Assembly (NCBI GenBank): GCA_032622095.1
Contig: CP136064.1
Coordinates: 213,604,205-213,668,204, forward strand
DNA: 64,000 nt
Reading direction: 5' to 3'
From: Siphonodentalium dalli
Lineage: Eukaryota > Mollusca > Scaphopoda > Gadilida > Siphonodentaliidae
A program made the translations under genes and the position numbers. Under the pieces are notes generated by a model. The model was not told the origin of the DNA. It ran no database searches and saw only the letters and a program-made list of their open reading frames with translations. Of the stretch, positions 11,736-22,606 are shown piece by piece. How positions within the stretch are numbered: the stretch's first letter is position 1; each line of letters begins with the position of its first letter.

Positions 11736-12874
11736 TGTGACCGTGCTATTTTATATACCAAATCAGTATATGCCTTTATTACATGCTACACATGTATACT
11801 AACTAAGTTATTAAACCTAACTCACTAATATACATTTTATAGCCGCATTGTAATCATTTCATTCCGCGTACTTGGTTCATTCCATGTCGCGCTATTCCGT
11901 TCTGCACATTCCCCGTTTTCTAGTCTTATCGCTGATCTGTATTTTGCTATTTCCCATTTCTACTGTCGCCCAATATCTCATCCACTCTATTCTCTACCTT
12001 TTATTTACCGCCCAATCTGAGATCTAACTATCGGACACTGAGGTGTTTTAGCCAATTACAGGTAGGCTTATTTACCGCGCTTTCTCAGTCCGTATTTTCG
12101 TCACCAAGGTGTAAACATCGCTACATCGTATAACACTCTCAGTGTTATCCTAATTTCTTCATGCTCGAAGAATGTTTAATAAGTTTAAGAAGTAATACTA
12201 TGTTATGACATCTGACCTATGCTTTCCAAAGGATGGTATGTAATATTTGTTATATGTTGTCACCCGTTATTATAGCTTGTATTTTAATAATATTGTCTTC
12301 GGTTTTGAAACTTTAGTGTTGTCACATTTGCATAAATATATTTGCCCCATAATGTATGGATGTTGGAAATCGCACGCTGCGTTCATAATCTACCTTTTAT
12401 ACTAGCATGTAGGTTTTATTTCTAACTGTTCGTCACAGTTAGGATTGTGTCAAAATAGTTGTTTATATCGACAATAGGGAAGTTGGTTTTTGACACAATC
12501 ACATTTCACATATTTATTAATATCCATACTGGATATTTATTCGGCAGCAACTACAACCTATGTATTTGTTCACCAGGGTCCTTTATTTCGTTGGATCTCT
12601 GGATTGATGTCTGATGTTTGATGTTGTTGGAACTTGGAAGTCAAGCTGTCTGTGTAGATGTTATGTGATGTCATCCATATGTGTCTTGTGATGTTGGATT
12701 GTGTTCCGTTTGGTATTGCATGACGATGAGTATAGAATAAATACATGATGAAGACTTTTAAAGGTAGGCTCAGTTTACTATAGACCCTGCCAGATGATCA
12801 AGACTCAGAGCCCCATAAATGTTTGTGATATAGCGACATGGTTCACTAAAGACCCACCCCTGTGCTCTACCACA
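11736..12874 (+). repeat. Middle LTR, duplicate of the 5' LTR
   Basis: A 1139-bp LTR at offset 7594 from the 5' LTR. It shares G at the position where the 3' LTR has T (5141 and 12735 versus 19860), consistent with descent from the 5' LTR by duplication, not by a second insertion. It is preceded by LINE sequence with the original GTCA flank. Confidence 0.92.
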
Positions 12875-14141
12875 ATGGCGCCCACGTGTATAGCTTTAAT
12901 CTCTGAGTATAGTGTGGAACTTTGAAATTGGTGAGAAAATTGGAACTTGGTGAAATTTCGTGTTTTCGGTCTGAAAAAATGACAATCAGGATTTCTGGAG
13001 ATATTCAGCGTTGGATTTGAAGAGACAATAACAATTGAACAGTTTTATGCTTTAAAATGCATAAAAACACAAATTCTGTTGAAAATTTGATAAATTTTGT
13101 AAAATTTTCATGTTATTCAGTGAAATTGTAAGCACATTGTTTTGGTGTGGCTGTATTCCTTTAATATTATAATTATGTCTAAATTTGTGTATTGTCAGCT
13201 TATAAATTGCAAGGGGAATATCATTGCATATTACCAGAGATTTTCTGAAACCGAAATTGGTTGAGAATATTTCAAATTTCTTGACATTCGGTTGTCACTT
13301 TTTTGTGACGGTGTGATAAATACCTTTTGTCTCCAACATTATGCAATGCAATTCTGACTTTGCATTAATAAGTTAGTAGTTTTCAGACCTGGTGTTGGAC
13401 AAATTGTCCCAACTAGTTCTGGTATTACAAGCAGGTGTTGTCATCTTGGTTTGTTGATAGTCGTGACATGGTAAGTTGGTGTCGGAGTCTGCAGTTGTCG
13501 GAGTCTCAGGTTAACGGTGAGTCAACCCTGACCCCTCCCCTGCCACACCCTCTTTCCCACTGAATTTTTTTTTTTTGTGAGCCGAGTACGCATCGCGCTT
13601 GCTTTCATCTCATTTCATCAGATAGGTGCATGAATTAAATTCTTCACAACACTAATTAGGTGGAAGTTAACTTAACCAAACTAATTAGTAGCAGTTGTCG
13701 GCAAGAAAACTTGCAAATTTTCAGCCAGTCCACACTTAGCATGCAAGCGGAAGTGAAATTTGTGTTCAAATTTTCAGACGACGGTGAATTTATAGTGCGA
13801 CAATAGGTGATTGTAAAAATCTTTATTGATTTTCAGTGACGGTGAATTGTGATTTGAGAATTTTGTAGTTGACGGTGGAGTATATAGCTCGAAAATAGGT
13901 GATTTTTCAGAGCAAGTTCGGAAAATAATTTTTCGAATCAACTTTCAGTTGACGGTGAATGTTAATATTCATTTGTGTTGTTGTGTCAACACGTGATTGA
14001 TTATATTTCAGTTTTGTTGCCGGACGGCACAATTAACTTGAAATTAGGTGACTTATTGATGACGTCGTGGAAAATTAATTTATTTTTCCATTGTTGAGTT
14101 TGTAGTGTGTGATTGATCAGGTTAGATCTGACTTTGAAATT
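12875..14141 (+). repeat. Duplicated leader, truncated by a 1509-bp deletion
   Basis: A copy of 5281-6547 including the primer-binding site at 12876-12888. It breaks off at 14140-14142 within TTT and continues at sequence equivalent to 8058. Gag start, zinc knuckle and protease are therefore absent from this copy. Confidence 0.9.
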
Positions 14142-14510
14142 TCTAGAGAGAAAGAACTTGCTAAACACAACTTTGTTCTAGGTCATGTAAAGTCTGCTGA
14201 GAATACTCATGTTATTCTCCATCCTAATACTAAGAAAGTTGTTACTGGTTTTATTGATCATAAGATTCCTTACCAACCCACATGTGCTATTTTGCAGCCT
14301 CTTCCAGATGATGAACGGTTCAAATTTTTAGAGATAGGTCCATATATTGTGAAATATGATTTCAAGAGCACTGATACTGTTGATGTTCACTTGTCAAATA
14401 TTTCTTCTAGGACTATTAGTATAGCACCTAACTCTGTTATTTGTCAGGTACAGCCAGTCTCTGTTGAGCAAGATATTGAAACCTCCCCAGGTTCAGAGAC
14501 TACCTCTTGA
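14142..14510 (+). pseudogene. Pol copy 2, fragment between protease and RT
   Basis: This corresponds to 8057-8423 of copy 1 and encodes the linker between protease and RT. An ORF starting at 14109 in leader sequence happens to read into it in the pol frame. It ends with TGA at 14508-14510, created by the 113-bp deletion. No catalytic motif lies in this piece. Confidence 0.85.
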
Positions 14511-17500
14511 CTTAGGTTTTTACAGTGCAGTTAAGCATAGGATCGACATGTATGATTCTACGCCTTTCAAGGATCGTCCGAGACGTTTACCTCCAAGCAT
14601 GATTGATGAAGTGAGAAATCATCTTCACCAGTTGTTAGCTGCCGGCATTATACGCCGATCTCACAGTCCATATTCTTCTAATGTTGTTTTAGTTAGGAAG
14701 AAGGGTTCAAATGACCTTCGTATGTGTACAGATTTTAGAATTTTAAATAAACGCACTATTCCAGATAATTATGCACTCCCTAGGCCTGAAGACCTTTTTG
14801 ATTACTTAGCAGGTGCCAAGTACTACTCAGTTCTCGATCTCAAATCTGGTTTTCATCAATTGGAAATTGCAGAGGAGCACAAAGAGAGAACAGCTTTTAC
14901 TGTTGGAGGTCTAGGTTTCTATGAATATAATAGACTTGCATTTGGTTTGAACAATAGTCCTTCTAGCTTTCAGAGAATGATGGAAGACTGCCTCGATGGT
15001 CTTAACAGGAAAATATGTAATATTTATGTTGATGACGTCATTGTATGGTCAAAATCAGTTCCAGAGATGTTGGAGCGACTTAGACTTGTTTTTGACAGGC
15101 TCAGAGAATGTGGTTTGAAACTGGCTCCAGCAAAGTGTAAATTTTTCATGCGCCGTGTCTCATATGTAGGCCATGTAGTTTCAGAGAAAGGTATCGAGAC
15201 AGATCCTGCGAAAGTTGACAAAATTGTCAACTGGCCAGTTCCCAAGAACTCTGATCAATTGCGATCATTTCTTGGCTTTGCAGGATACTACAGAAAATAT
15301 TGTCCTAATTTTTCCAGGATTGCTAAGCCCTTGACAGATTTACTTCCCCCTACAAATACAAAGAAGCCAAAGAACAAGGTTAAATCCTCTTTTACAGGGA
15401 AATGGAAATGGGAGCATGAGCAGCAGTCTGCTTTTGATACTTTGAAAGATCGTCTTTCTAATCCCCCCATTTTAGGTTACCCCGATTACAGCAGGCCCTT
15501 TGAAGTCCATACTGATGCGTCCCTTCATGGTTTAGGTTGTGTCCTTTACCAAGAGATCGATGGCGTGAAGAGAGTTATTGCGTATGGCAGCCGAGGAACC
15601 ACAGCAGCAGAAAAGAATTACCCGGCACATAAGTTAGAATTTTTAGCTTTAAAATGGGCAGTTACAGAAAAGTTTTATGACTATTTATATGGTAATTATT
15701 TTGTAGTGTATACTGATAACAATCCCTTAACTTATGTTTTAACTTCAGCCAAATTAGATGCCACTGGACAGAGATGGTTATCAGCCTTAGGTTCTTTTAA
15801 ATTTGATATTGTTTACAGACCCGGTAAATTTAATACCGATGCAGATGCCTTATCCAGGTTGGATACACCTCCTCCAGATATTATTACAAATGATTCAGTA
15901 CAAGTTATTTGTAATTCATTACAGGTTCAGCAACCTTTTGTTGAAAGTTTATGTTGCAGCACTGATGTTTTAAATTCTATTCAAGATGATGTAGGCCATG
16001 ATCTTGATGAAATGAATTATAGGGATTGGAGAAGATTGCAGGAAAGAGATGATGTATTGTCCGTATGGTTATCAGCCGTGAGAAGAAATAGTTGCCCAAA
16101 GAGAAAGTCCCTTCCCCCTTCTAAGCTTCATTCAGCATTTTTAAGACATTTTTCTAAGCTTAGGTTGCAGCGAGGAGTTCTTTATAGAGAGTCCACTTTT
16201 AATGGTAAAACCACCACTCAGCTTGTTTTACCATATTCACAGATTACTTTTGTTCTTAAATCATTACATAATGATATAGGACATCCAGGTCGTGACAGAA
16301 CAGTTTCACTTGTGAAAGAAAGGTTTTATTTTCCAGGTATCGACAGTGCTGTCGATGATTGGATAAAACATTGTCATAGATGTATTCGAGTTAAAACTAA
16401 TCCGAATTTCAGAGCCCCTTTAGTATCCATCACTACTTCTCAACCTCTTGAACTTGTTTGTATTGATTTTCTTACTCTTGATTGTTCTAAAGGTGGTTAC
16501 CAATATGTTCTTGTTATGACGGATCATTTTACTAAATATGCACAGGCTTATCCTACAAGGAACATGACTGCAAAAACTACTGCTGATGTATTGTTTAACA
16601 ATTTCTTTATTCATTATGGTTATCCTCAACGTATTCATAGTGATCAAGGTGCTAATTTTGAATCTCAACTTATTTCTGAACTTTGTCAGCTTTGCAGCAT
16701 CAAGAAGTCCAGAACTACTCCTTATCATCCGATGGGGAATGGTGTTACAGAGCGATTTAATCGCACACTTATTAGTATGTTAGGTACTCTTAATCCTGAC
16801 CAGAAACATGACTGGAAATCACATATAGGTCCTCTTGTTCATGCTTACAATTGTACTAGGCATGAAACTACTGGTTTTGCTCCTTTTCAGTTGATGTTCG
16901 GAAGAGAACCACGGTTACCTCTTGATGTTTTATTCGGTCTGAATAAACCTGATTCTGATCAAACTTCTTATTGTGATTATGTTTCAGACCTTAGACAGAG
17001 ACTTTCTGATTCTTACAGATTAGCATCCAAATCTATGTCTGGTGCTCAGAGTAGTAATGCCAAATATTATAATCGAAAGCTTCGTGGTGCAACTATACAT
17101 GTAGGTGATAGAGTCTTAGTAAAGACATTAGCTTTCGAAGGCAGACATAAATTGGCAGATAAATATGATTCTGAAGTTTATACTGTTAAATCTCAACCTA
17201 ATTCTGACATTCCTGTTTTTAATTTAGAAGATGACAGTGGAAAGCAAAGAACTTTACATAGGAACCACTTGTTGCCTATTGGTTCTTTACCCTTTGACTT
17301 TCCAGATGACGACACAGCCCTTAAATCTCCTCTTGAACAGAGAGATGCTGATGCCCCAATTGTAGATCCTCTTTTCCCACCTGTACGGCCACCAGAGCCT
17401 AAGGTGCGGAAACGTCGTATTTCAGGTACTGGTAGTGTTACTTCACGTGATGAAGTTCGTGATAACCATATTAATGGTTCAGACCATATAGATGGTTCAG

Positions 17501-18174
17501 ATGAAGAATCGGTGATATTGTTTGTTCCACAGGGCGTTGCAGGTATAAAATCTGCTCCTAATGCAGTGGACAGTTCAGCTCCATCTCGTCGGGGTGACGA
17601 CTTTCCTGCGAGATTGGAAGCTGGTGGTATTTCTTCTTCCTGTGGTGACGACCGCACTCAAATAGATGAGTTCAGGGAAGTTAGAACTGATGTCGGTGAT
17701 GACAGTAATGTTGATATTTCAGCTACACAGGATTCGACAGGTCAACTTGAACTTCGTTCCACAGGTGATAGCAATGATGAGGCTGATGAGAATGATGATG
17801 AAGTTGTTGATATTGTCCGTGTACCTTTAGCATCTATTGCAGAAGATACTGTTGTTGTTGATGGTAATGTTGATGGTGCGAAAGCGAATGTTTCAGGTGA
17901 TGATGGTGCCTCGAGTAATAGTCAGAGTGGAGATAGAGAAAGTATTTCTCTTTCAGATTCCATACCAAAACCAGTACCTAGAAAATCTAGCAGAGCAAAG
18001 AAACCTCCATCATGGATGGGTGATTATATTTCAAAAAATATTCAACCCATTTCAGGTGGAAAAGATGAATATAATAAGAATCAGCTTTTGCGTAAGCTTA
18101 TGGAAAATCAGATCTGCACCAAGGTAGCTCCAGATGTTCTTCAGTCCATTCTGAAGACTATCTTGGATGAATAA
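14509..18174 (+). pseudogene. Pol copy 2: RT, RNase H, integrase and full C-terminus
   Basis: The pol frame resumes after the 113-bp deletion (offset to copy 1 now 5972) and runs to TAA ending at 18174. RT (YVDD), RNase H, the integrase zinc region and D,D-35-E core are all present. One substitution relative to copy 1 was seen: 'SAVDDW' here, 'SAVDYW' there. Beyond 17115 it has what copy 1 lost: a segment with 'LADKYDSEVYTV', like the GPY/F module of gypsy integrases, then about 290 residues rich in Asp, Ser and Gly with no recognisable domain, ending '..LDE'. No chromodomain is visible. The frameshift and missing gag/protease make it non-functional as a polyprotein. Confidence 0.88.
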
Positions 18175-18849
18175 GATTTTCATTTTCAGTTCACTCACTT
18201 ATATTCAGTGATTCCATATTACTGATATGTCAGTTTCAATGATGTGTGTATACGTTGGACATAGGCGTTGTCCTGTTGTGATAGTTGTTTTTAAAATTGA
18301 TTCTTTTATAAATTATGTATTGATATTATGTATTGTTAGGTATCACTTATCATCTTCGTACGATCAGAGATATTTCCACTTATTCCAGCTGACGATCCAG
18401 TGTAGAGCTACGACTCATATGAGGTACCAGTTTTCAAGGAATTCTATTTTTTTTTGTTATATACTCTGTGAGGTGATAAAGTGTTCCTTTCTATATATGA
18501 TTATGATTTTAACATATTTGTGTTGATTGTTGTGTATTCATGATTGAAGTTCTCAGATAGACCAGCCAGTGTGAATCAGTGGTGATTCCATTTCAGTGGT
18601 GTTGTGTGATATATTCACGTTGTTTACTGTCTACGCCAGATAGTGAAGATTAAGTTGATTAAGTGAAGTTATATAATGCTGATATTTGATTTCAGTTCTG
18701 AAGATAGGTCGGTGTCAAGGTTATCTCTGTGTATGAGAATGTTATAGATGATAATTTTCCATTATCAGTTGCAGAGTTTGAAAGTCATGTCTATTTGCGA
18801 CATTTCCTTTCAGTATTGGTTTAAATGACTAGGGAGTCATTTTGTCAAC
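18175..18849 (+). other. Noncoding stretch between pol stop and polypurine tract
   Basis: 675 bp, AT-rich, with no ORF of note and no env-like frame. It is single-copy in the window because it lies outside the duplicated block. Confidence 0.7.
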
Positions 18850-18860
18850 AGAGGGGAGAG
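18850..18860 (+). promoter_or_regulatory. Polypurine tract
   Basis: AGAGGGGAGAG lies immediately before the TGTGACCG start of the 3' LTR, the usual plus-strand priming site. No such tract precedes the middle LTR, which supports that LTR being a duplicate of the 5' LTR. Confidence 0.85.
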
Positions 18861-19999
18861 TGTGACCGTGCTATTTTATATACCAAATCAGTATATGCCT
18901 TTATTACATGCTACACATGTATACTAACTAAGTTATTAAACCTAACTCACTAATATACATTTTATAGCCGCATTGTAATCATTTCATTCCGCGTACTTGG
19001 TTCATTCCATGTCGCGCTATTCCGTTCTGCACATTCCCCGTTTTCTAGTCTTATCGCTGATCTGTATTTTGCTATTTCCCATTTCTACTGTCGCCCAATA
19101 TCTCATCCACTCTATTCTCTACCTTTTATTTACCGCCCAATCTGAGATCTAACTATCGGACACTGAGGTGTTTTAGCCAATTACAGGTAGGCTTATTTAC
19201 CGCGCTTTCTCAGTCCGTATTTTCGTCACCAAGGTGTAAACATCGCTACATCGTATAACACTCTCAGTGTTATCCTAATTTCTTCATGCTCGAAGAATGT
19301 TTAATAAGTTTAAGAAGTAATACTATGTTATGACATCTGACCTATGCTTTCCAAAGGATGGTATGTAATATTTGTTATATGTTGTCACCCGTTATTATAG
19401 CTTGTATTTTAATAATATTGTCTTCGGTTTTGAAACTTTAGTGTTGTCACATTTGCATAAATATATTTGCCCCATAATGTATGGATGTTGGAAATCGCAC
19501 GCTGCGTTCATAATCTACCTTTTATACTAGCATGTAGGTTTTATTTCTAACTGTTCGTCACAGTTAGGATTGTGTCAAAATAGTTGTTTATATCGACAAT
19601 AGGGAAGTTGGTTTTTGACACAATCACATTTCACATATTTATTAATATCCATACTGGATATTTATTCGGCAGCAACTACAACCTATGTATTTGTTCACCA
19701 GGGTCCTTTATTTCGTTGGATCTCTGGATTGATGTCTGATGTTTGATGTTGTTGGAACTTGGAAGTCAAGCTGTCTGTGTAGATGTTATGTGATGTCATC
19801 CATATGTGTCTTGTGATGTTGGATTGTGTTCCGTTTGGTATTGCATGACGATGAGTATATAATAAATACATGATGAAGACTTTTAAAGGTAGGCTCAGTT
19901 TACTATAGACCCTGCCAGATGATCAAGACTCAGAGCCCCATAAATGTTTGTGATATAGCGACATGGTTCACTAAAGACCCACCCCTGTGCTCTACCACA
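18861..19999 (+). repeat. 3' LTR
   Basis: 1139 bp, paired with 4142-5280. It is followed by GTCA at 20000-20003, the right half of the target duplication, and then by the remainder of the interrupted LINE ORF. Confidence 0.93.
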
Positions 20000-20091
20000 G
20001 TCATATCCCGACTGAGTCATGGGAGCAGCTCATCATCGCATCTGCTGCATTTCTGTATGTTGGTTGTCAACAAATTCGCCCCGGAAGTTAA
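20000..20091 (+). pseudogene. C-terminal remainder of the interrupted LINE ORF
   Basis: After the LTR element the LINE frame continues from the His codon at 20002-20004 for 29 codons to TAA at 20089-20091. The frame agrees with the part ending at 4141 once one copy of GTCA is discounted, which confirms where the LTR element went in. Confidence 0.85.
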
Positions 20092-20375
20092 AAGATGACA
20101 TTCACATGACATTTGATGCAATATGCCTCTCATGTGGACAATTTTCAACTATGATCTGGCCTCCTTGCCACCCGCATCTACAATGTTTTATCATATACTC
20201 GTTTTTACCTTGCTATTCGTACAATGTACACACCTTTCCAATGTATGTATACAATGTCCTTCCTTGTAAATAGATGCTGGTGTATAGTCCACTTACAATG
20301 GTCTCGTTACCACATATTTTCTGTAACTGATATGTATATATGCTCTTCATACTTGGAGGTCAATACACAATAATA
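20092..20375 (+). other. LINE 3' UTR and AAT-rich tail
   Basis: 284 bp of AT-rich sequence ending AATACACAATAATAAT just before the right 233-bp duplication. This is the 3' end of the LINE. Confidence 0.75.
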
Positions 20376-20608
20376 ATCCCATGTTCACGTCTCGATCCGT
20401 CAACATTAATGGACACCAAGACAAGGTTTACAAAAACGGGAATTATTTTACGGAGGTTCATTGACATATTAATTTTTTTTATATCTAGCTGACAAGTCTC
20501 GGTTATAGATCGCACAACCGGCAGCGAAAATGCGTTTTCGTCTCGTGCTTAACTGCTTCTCCATGACGTCATTTACCTTGATCAACGTTATGAAGAAACC
20601 GTTAGAAG
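20376..20608 (+). repeat. Right copy of 233-bp direct duplication
   Basis: Partner of 1604-1836, starting ATCCCATGTTC directly after the LINE tail. Host intron sequence continues from 20609. Confidence 0.8.
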
Positions 20609-20792
20609 ATTTTTTACATTTTGAACAAATAATTCGTCTGGGATAGATGTCAGATTGCCATGATGTTGATGACTGTCGGCAGAACATATACGTGATCGTG
20701 GTTGCTTTATGGTAAATTGTAATTCAATTGAGTATTTGTCACTGAAAACACTGATTTGCCGAGAGAGGCTAACTTTAGTTTTCGATTCACTG

Positions 20793-20990
20793 TCATCGGC
20801 CGCTTCAGCGTGCATCAAATCTGAATGTAGCACGGTAAAATTGCATCGGCGCAGAGCGGAGTAGCGAAACGAGCACACCCGCGCGTTGTTGTCTATAGAA
20901 ACCGTTCATCGGCCGCTTCAGTGTGCATCAAATCTGAATGTAGCACGGTAAAAATTTCATCGGCGCAGAACGGAGTAGCGAAATGAGCCA
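20793..20990 (+). repeat. Direct repeat, 113-bp period, two copies
   Basis: 'TCATCGGCCGCTTCAG' starts at 20793 and 20906, and about 85 bp following each are nearly the same, ending around GCGGAGTAGCGAAACGAGC. It lies in host intron 7. Confidence 0.8.
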
Positions 20991-21169
20991 ACCAGCCCCA
21001 CAGGAAATTGTTATGGAGCAGTGTTCCGAGTAACGCAATGAGCAATCCCAACGATTTATGCACGGTGACAACGGCAAAATGAAAGTTTCGATTCGTGTCA
21101 TGAAAATGACTAAATGATACTTTTATTACAGTTTTTGTGTGCAAATTCCTTCTTAGATTGAATTACAAT

Positions 21170-21262
21170 GGCGATAAACGTACCCTGTTTCGTTGTACAT
21201 TCTCGGATTCGAGCATGAAAACAGTTTGTGAACTCGTCGGCAACAGGGTACGTTTATCTCCT
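21170..21262. repeat. Inverted repeat with 17-bp arms
   Basis: GATAAACGTACCCTGTT near 21172 is reversed as AACAGGGTACGTTTATC ending near 21260, separated by about 55 bp. It could form a hairpin; function unknown. Confidence 0.7.
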
Positions 21263-21412
21263 AAGTGATGTGTCATTGACGGTCTGGAGTATAATTGGTT
21301 GAACATAAACTCAAAGTCGTCAATGCCACACAATGTTCCCATCAATAAACCACAACAACTTATATGCTTTAAACTTTTCACGAGGAAGCCGCGCTGGTGC
21401 AGCATTGACGAT

Positions 21413-21581
21413 CCAATGTCAGCGCATTCTCTTATATATGCGAGTCTCCCACAGGGAGCCTCGCATATAAAAGAGAGTGCCCTGGCTTACAGATCAATGT
21501 AAATATTGTCAGCCCAATTTATTCTCTTATATATCCTACGCTCCCTATGGGAGACTCGCTTATATAAGAGAATGCATTGAC
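21413..21581. repeat. Diverged pair of palindromic hairpins (MITE relic)
   Basis: Two hairpins built on 'TTCTCTTATATATGCGAG' and its complement lie at about 21413-21486 and 21511-21581. They match, with mutations, the hairpin pairs inside the TTAA-flanked elements at 22216-22606 and 44758-45204, so this is a decayed relative. Confidence 0.7.
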
Positions 21582-21688
21582 AAAGGGTTTTCGCCAAATT
21601 TCAGGAAGCTACAGTCATGGAAGGGTTAGCCAAACATATCGGGTATTTCGCTGTAATTCTGTGTTATCATCTCGTAAAATATACTCAC

Positions 21689-21792
21689 CACCAACTGCCT
21701 CCACCATAACTTGCTTGAAATCGGTCTCCAGCTCACTCCGATTGAACCTGTACTCATCGATTCCGAAGTTAATAGCATGATTTTTAATACTG
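21689..21792 (-). CDS. Host exon 7: SPFH-like domain, central part
   Basis: Minus strand: the pyrimidine-rich acceptor TTTTCTTTTCATCAG precedes 104 coding bases, and a GTGAGTAT donor follows. Translation includes 'SIKNHAINFGIDEYRFNRSE' followed by 'LETDFKQVMVEAVG'. An 'EY..NR.ELE..' segment like this is typical of the helical part of SPFH/Band-7 domains. One leading base completes the Arg codon from exon 6, and one trailing base is completed by exon 8. The acceptor is a tandem CAGCAG (NAGNAG) site, so use of the second AG would drop one residue without changing frame. Confidence 0.72.
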
Positions 21793-21971
21793 CTGATGAA
21801 AAGAAAACTAATTCTATTGGTTCCGTGTAGTTTTTCTCATACTTCGCATGTAACTGAATCACTTCGGATATTCTGAAACGAACAGCAAAGGTTTCCTATA
21901 ATGTGTATTTACACTCATACATATGTATTCGGGCTGGGGAACTCGAATGCAGGACACTGATTGGTTGAACT

Positions 21972-21987
21972 GACGTCACGTGACGTC
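21972..21987. promoter_or_regulatory. 16-bp perfect palindrome: CRE overlapping E-box
   Basis: GACGTCACGTGACGTC reads the same on both strands. It contains TGACGTCA-like half sites and a central CACGTG. It sits in intron 6, 180 bp upstream of exon 7 on the host strand. Binding by bZIP or bHLH factors is possible but is only inference. Confidence 0.4.
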
Positions 21988-22106
21988 GCGTGCAGGCACC
22001 AACTTGTTTTCATATATCATGTACGCAACTTGCAACGCGCTACCAGAATATTATTGAAAATATGCACTAAATGCTCTTTTAACCTGCCAGTTTAGTGTAG
22101 ATTTAA

Positions 22107-22212
22107 GGAATGGATGTTGACTTTGTTGCGTTCCATGGAGTATATCGATGCAAGTTGGTCTGACCTGACATGACATACTCCATGGAAATTAAGCATATCA
22201 ACATCAATTTCT
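22107..22212. repeat. Imperfect inverted repeat
   Basis: 'TAAGGAATGGATGTTGA' on the left is mirrored by 'TCAACATCAATTTCTTA' on the right, and inside lies the pair CCATGGAGTAT/ATACTCCATGG. It directly abuts the TTAA-flanked element. Confidence 0.55.
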
Positions 22213-22215
22213 TAA

Positions 22216-22606
22216 CCCTTTACCCAACAGAACGGCCCTGTGCCAATGCATTCTCTTATATATGCGAGTCGACCATAGGTCGCCTCGCATATATAAGAGA
22301 ATGCATTGGCTTAACACATTAAAAATTATAAAATTGTTAAAGAATGTAAGAAAAAATGGCAAAAAGTGTTAAAAAAAGATTTCTTTTAGGCCAATGCATT
22401 CTCTTATATATGCGAGGCGACCTATGGTCGACTCGCATATATAAGAGAATGCATTGGCACAGGGCATAACTGTAACTATCACAATGTGGTCAAGGAGCCG
22501 GTTCCAATGATATCCATATTAATGGTTCTATTGAGACAGACCGAAGATATTTTAGGCTGTTGAAGCTTTATTTGGCCGATTTTGGCCGGTTTTGTTGGGT
22601 AAAGGG
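22216..22606 (-). mobile_element. TTAA-flanked hairpin MITE, copy A (391 bp)
   Basis: Ends are CCCTTTACCCAACA and TGTTGGGTAAAGGG, flanked by TTAA (22212-22215) and TTGA (22607-22610, one base changed). Two near-perfect 69-bp hairpins occupy 22242-22310 and 22390-22458. There is no coding sequence. CCC...GGG ends with a TTAA target are those of the piggyBac superfamily, so it is probably mobilised in trans. It is inverted relative to copy B. Confidence 0.85.

Larger units (their letters stand above)
4142..19999 (+). mobile_element. Ty3/gypsy-type LTR retrotransposon with internal tandem duplication
   Basis: The outer LTRs (4142-5280, 18861-19999; both 1139 bp) start TGTGACCG and end CTACCACA. 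They are flanked by GTCA at 4138-4141 and 20000-20003, a 4-bp target duplication. A primer-binding site follows the 5' LTR and a purine tract precedes the 3' LTR. The internal part contains 7594 bp (3549-11142) repeated at 11143 onward; the repeated block starts in the host LINE, not in the LTR element. Without the duplication the element would be about 9.9 kb. The domain order PR-RT-RH-IN and the integrase D,D-35-E place it in Ty3/gypsy. The copy is defective: neither pol copy is complete. Confidence 0.9.
1837..20375 (+). mobile_element. 5'-truncated non-LTR retrotransposon, split by LTR element
   Basis: The element itself is 1837-4141 plus 20000-20375, about 2.7 kb once the LTR element is discounted. 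It starts inside the region between endonuclease and reverse transcriptase, so the 5' part is missing. It carries the RT and a C-terminal zinc-binding region, a 284-bp 3' UTR and an AATAATAAT tail. It lies on the plus strand, opposite to the host gene. The LINE clade was not determined; the overall pattern is that of the CR1/Jockey/I group, not L1. Confidence 0.8.

Noticed and set aside
11736-14141. Middle LTR plus leader as an independent second LTR insertion
   Set aside because: It lacks its own partner LTR and purine tract, and begins inside a copied LINE segment; duplication explains it fully.
18175-18849. Possible env-like frame downstream of pol
   Set aside because: Only short ORFs without signal peptide or transmembrane layout.
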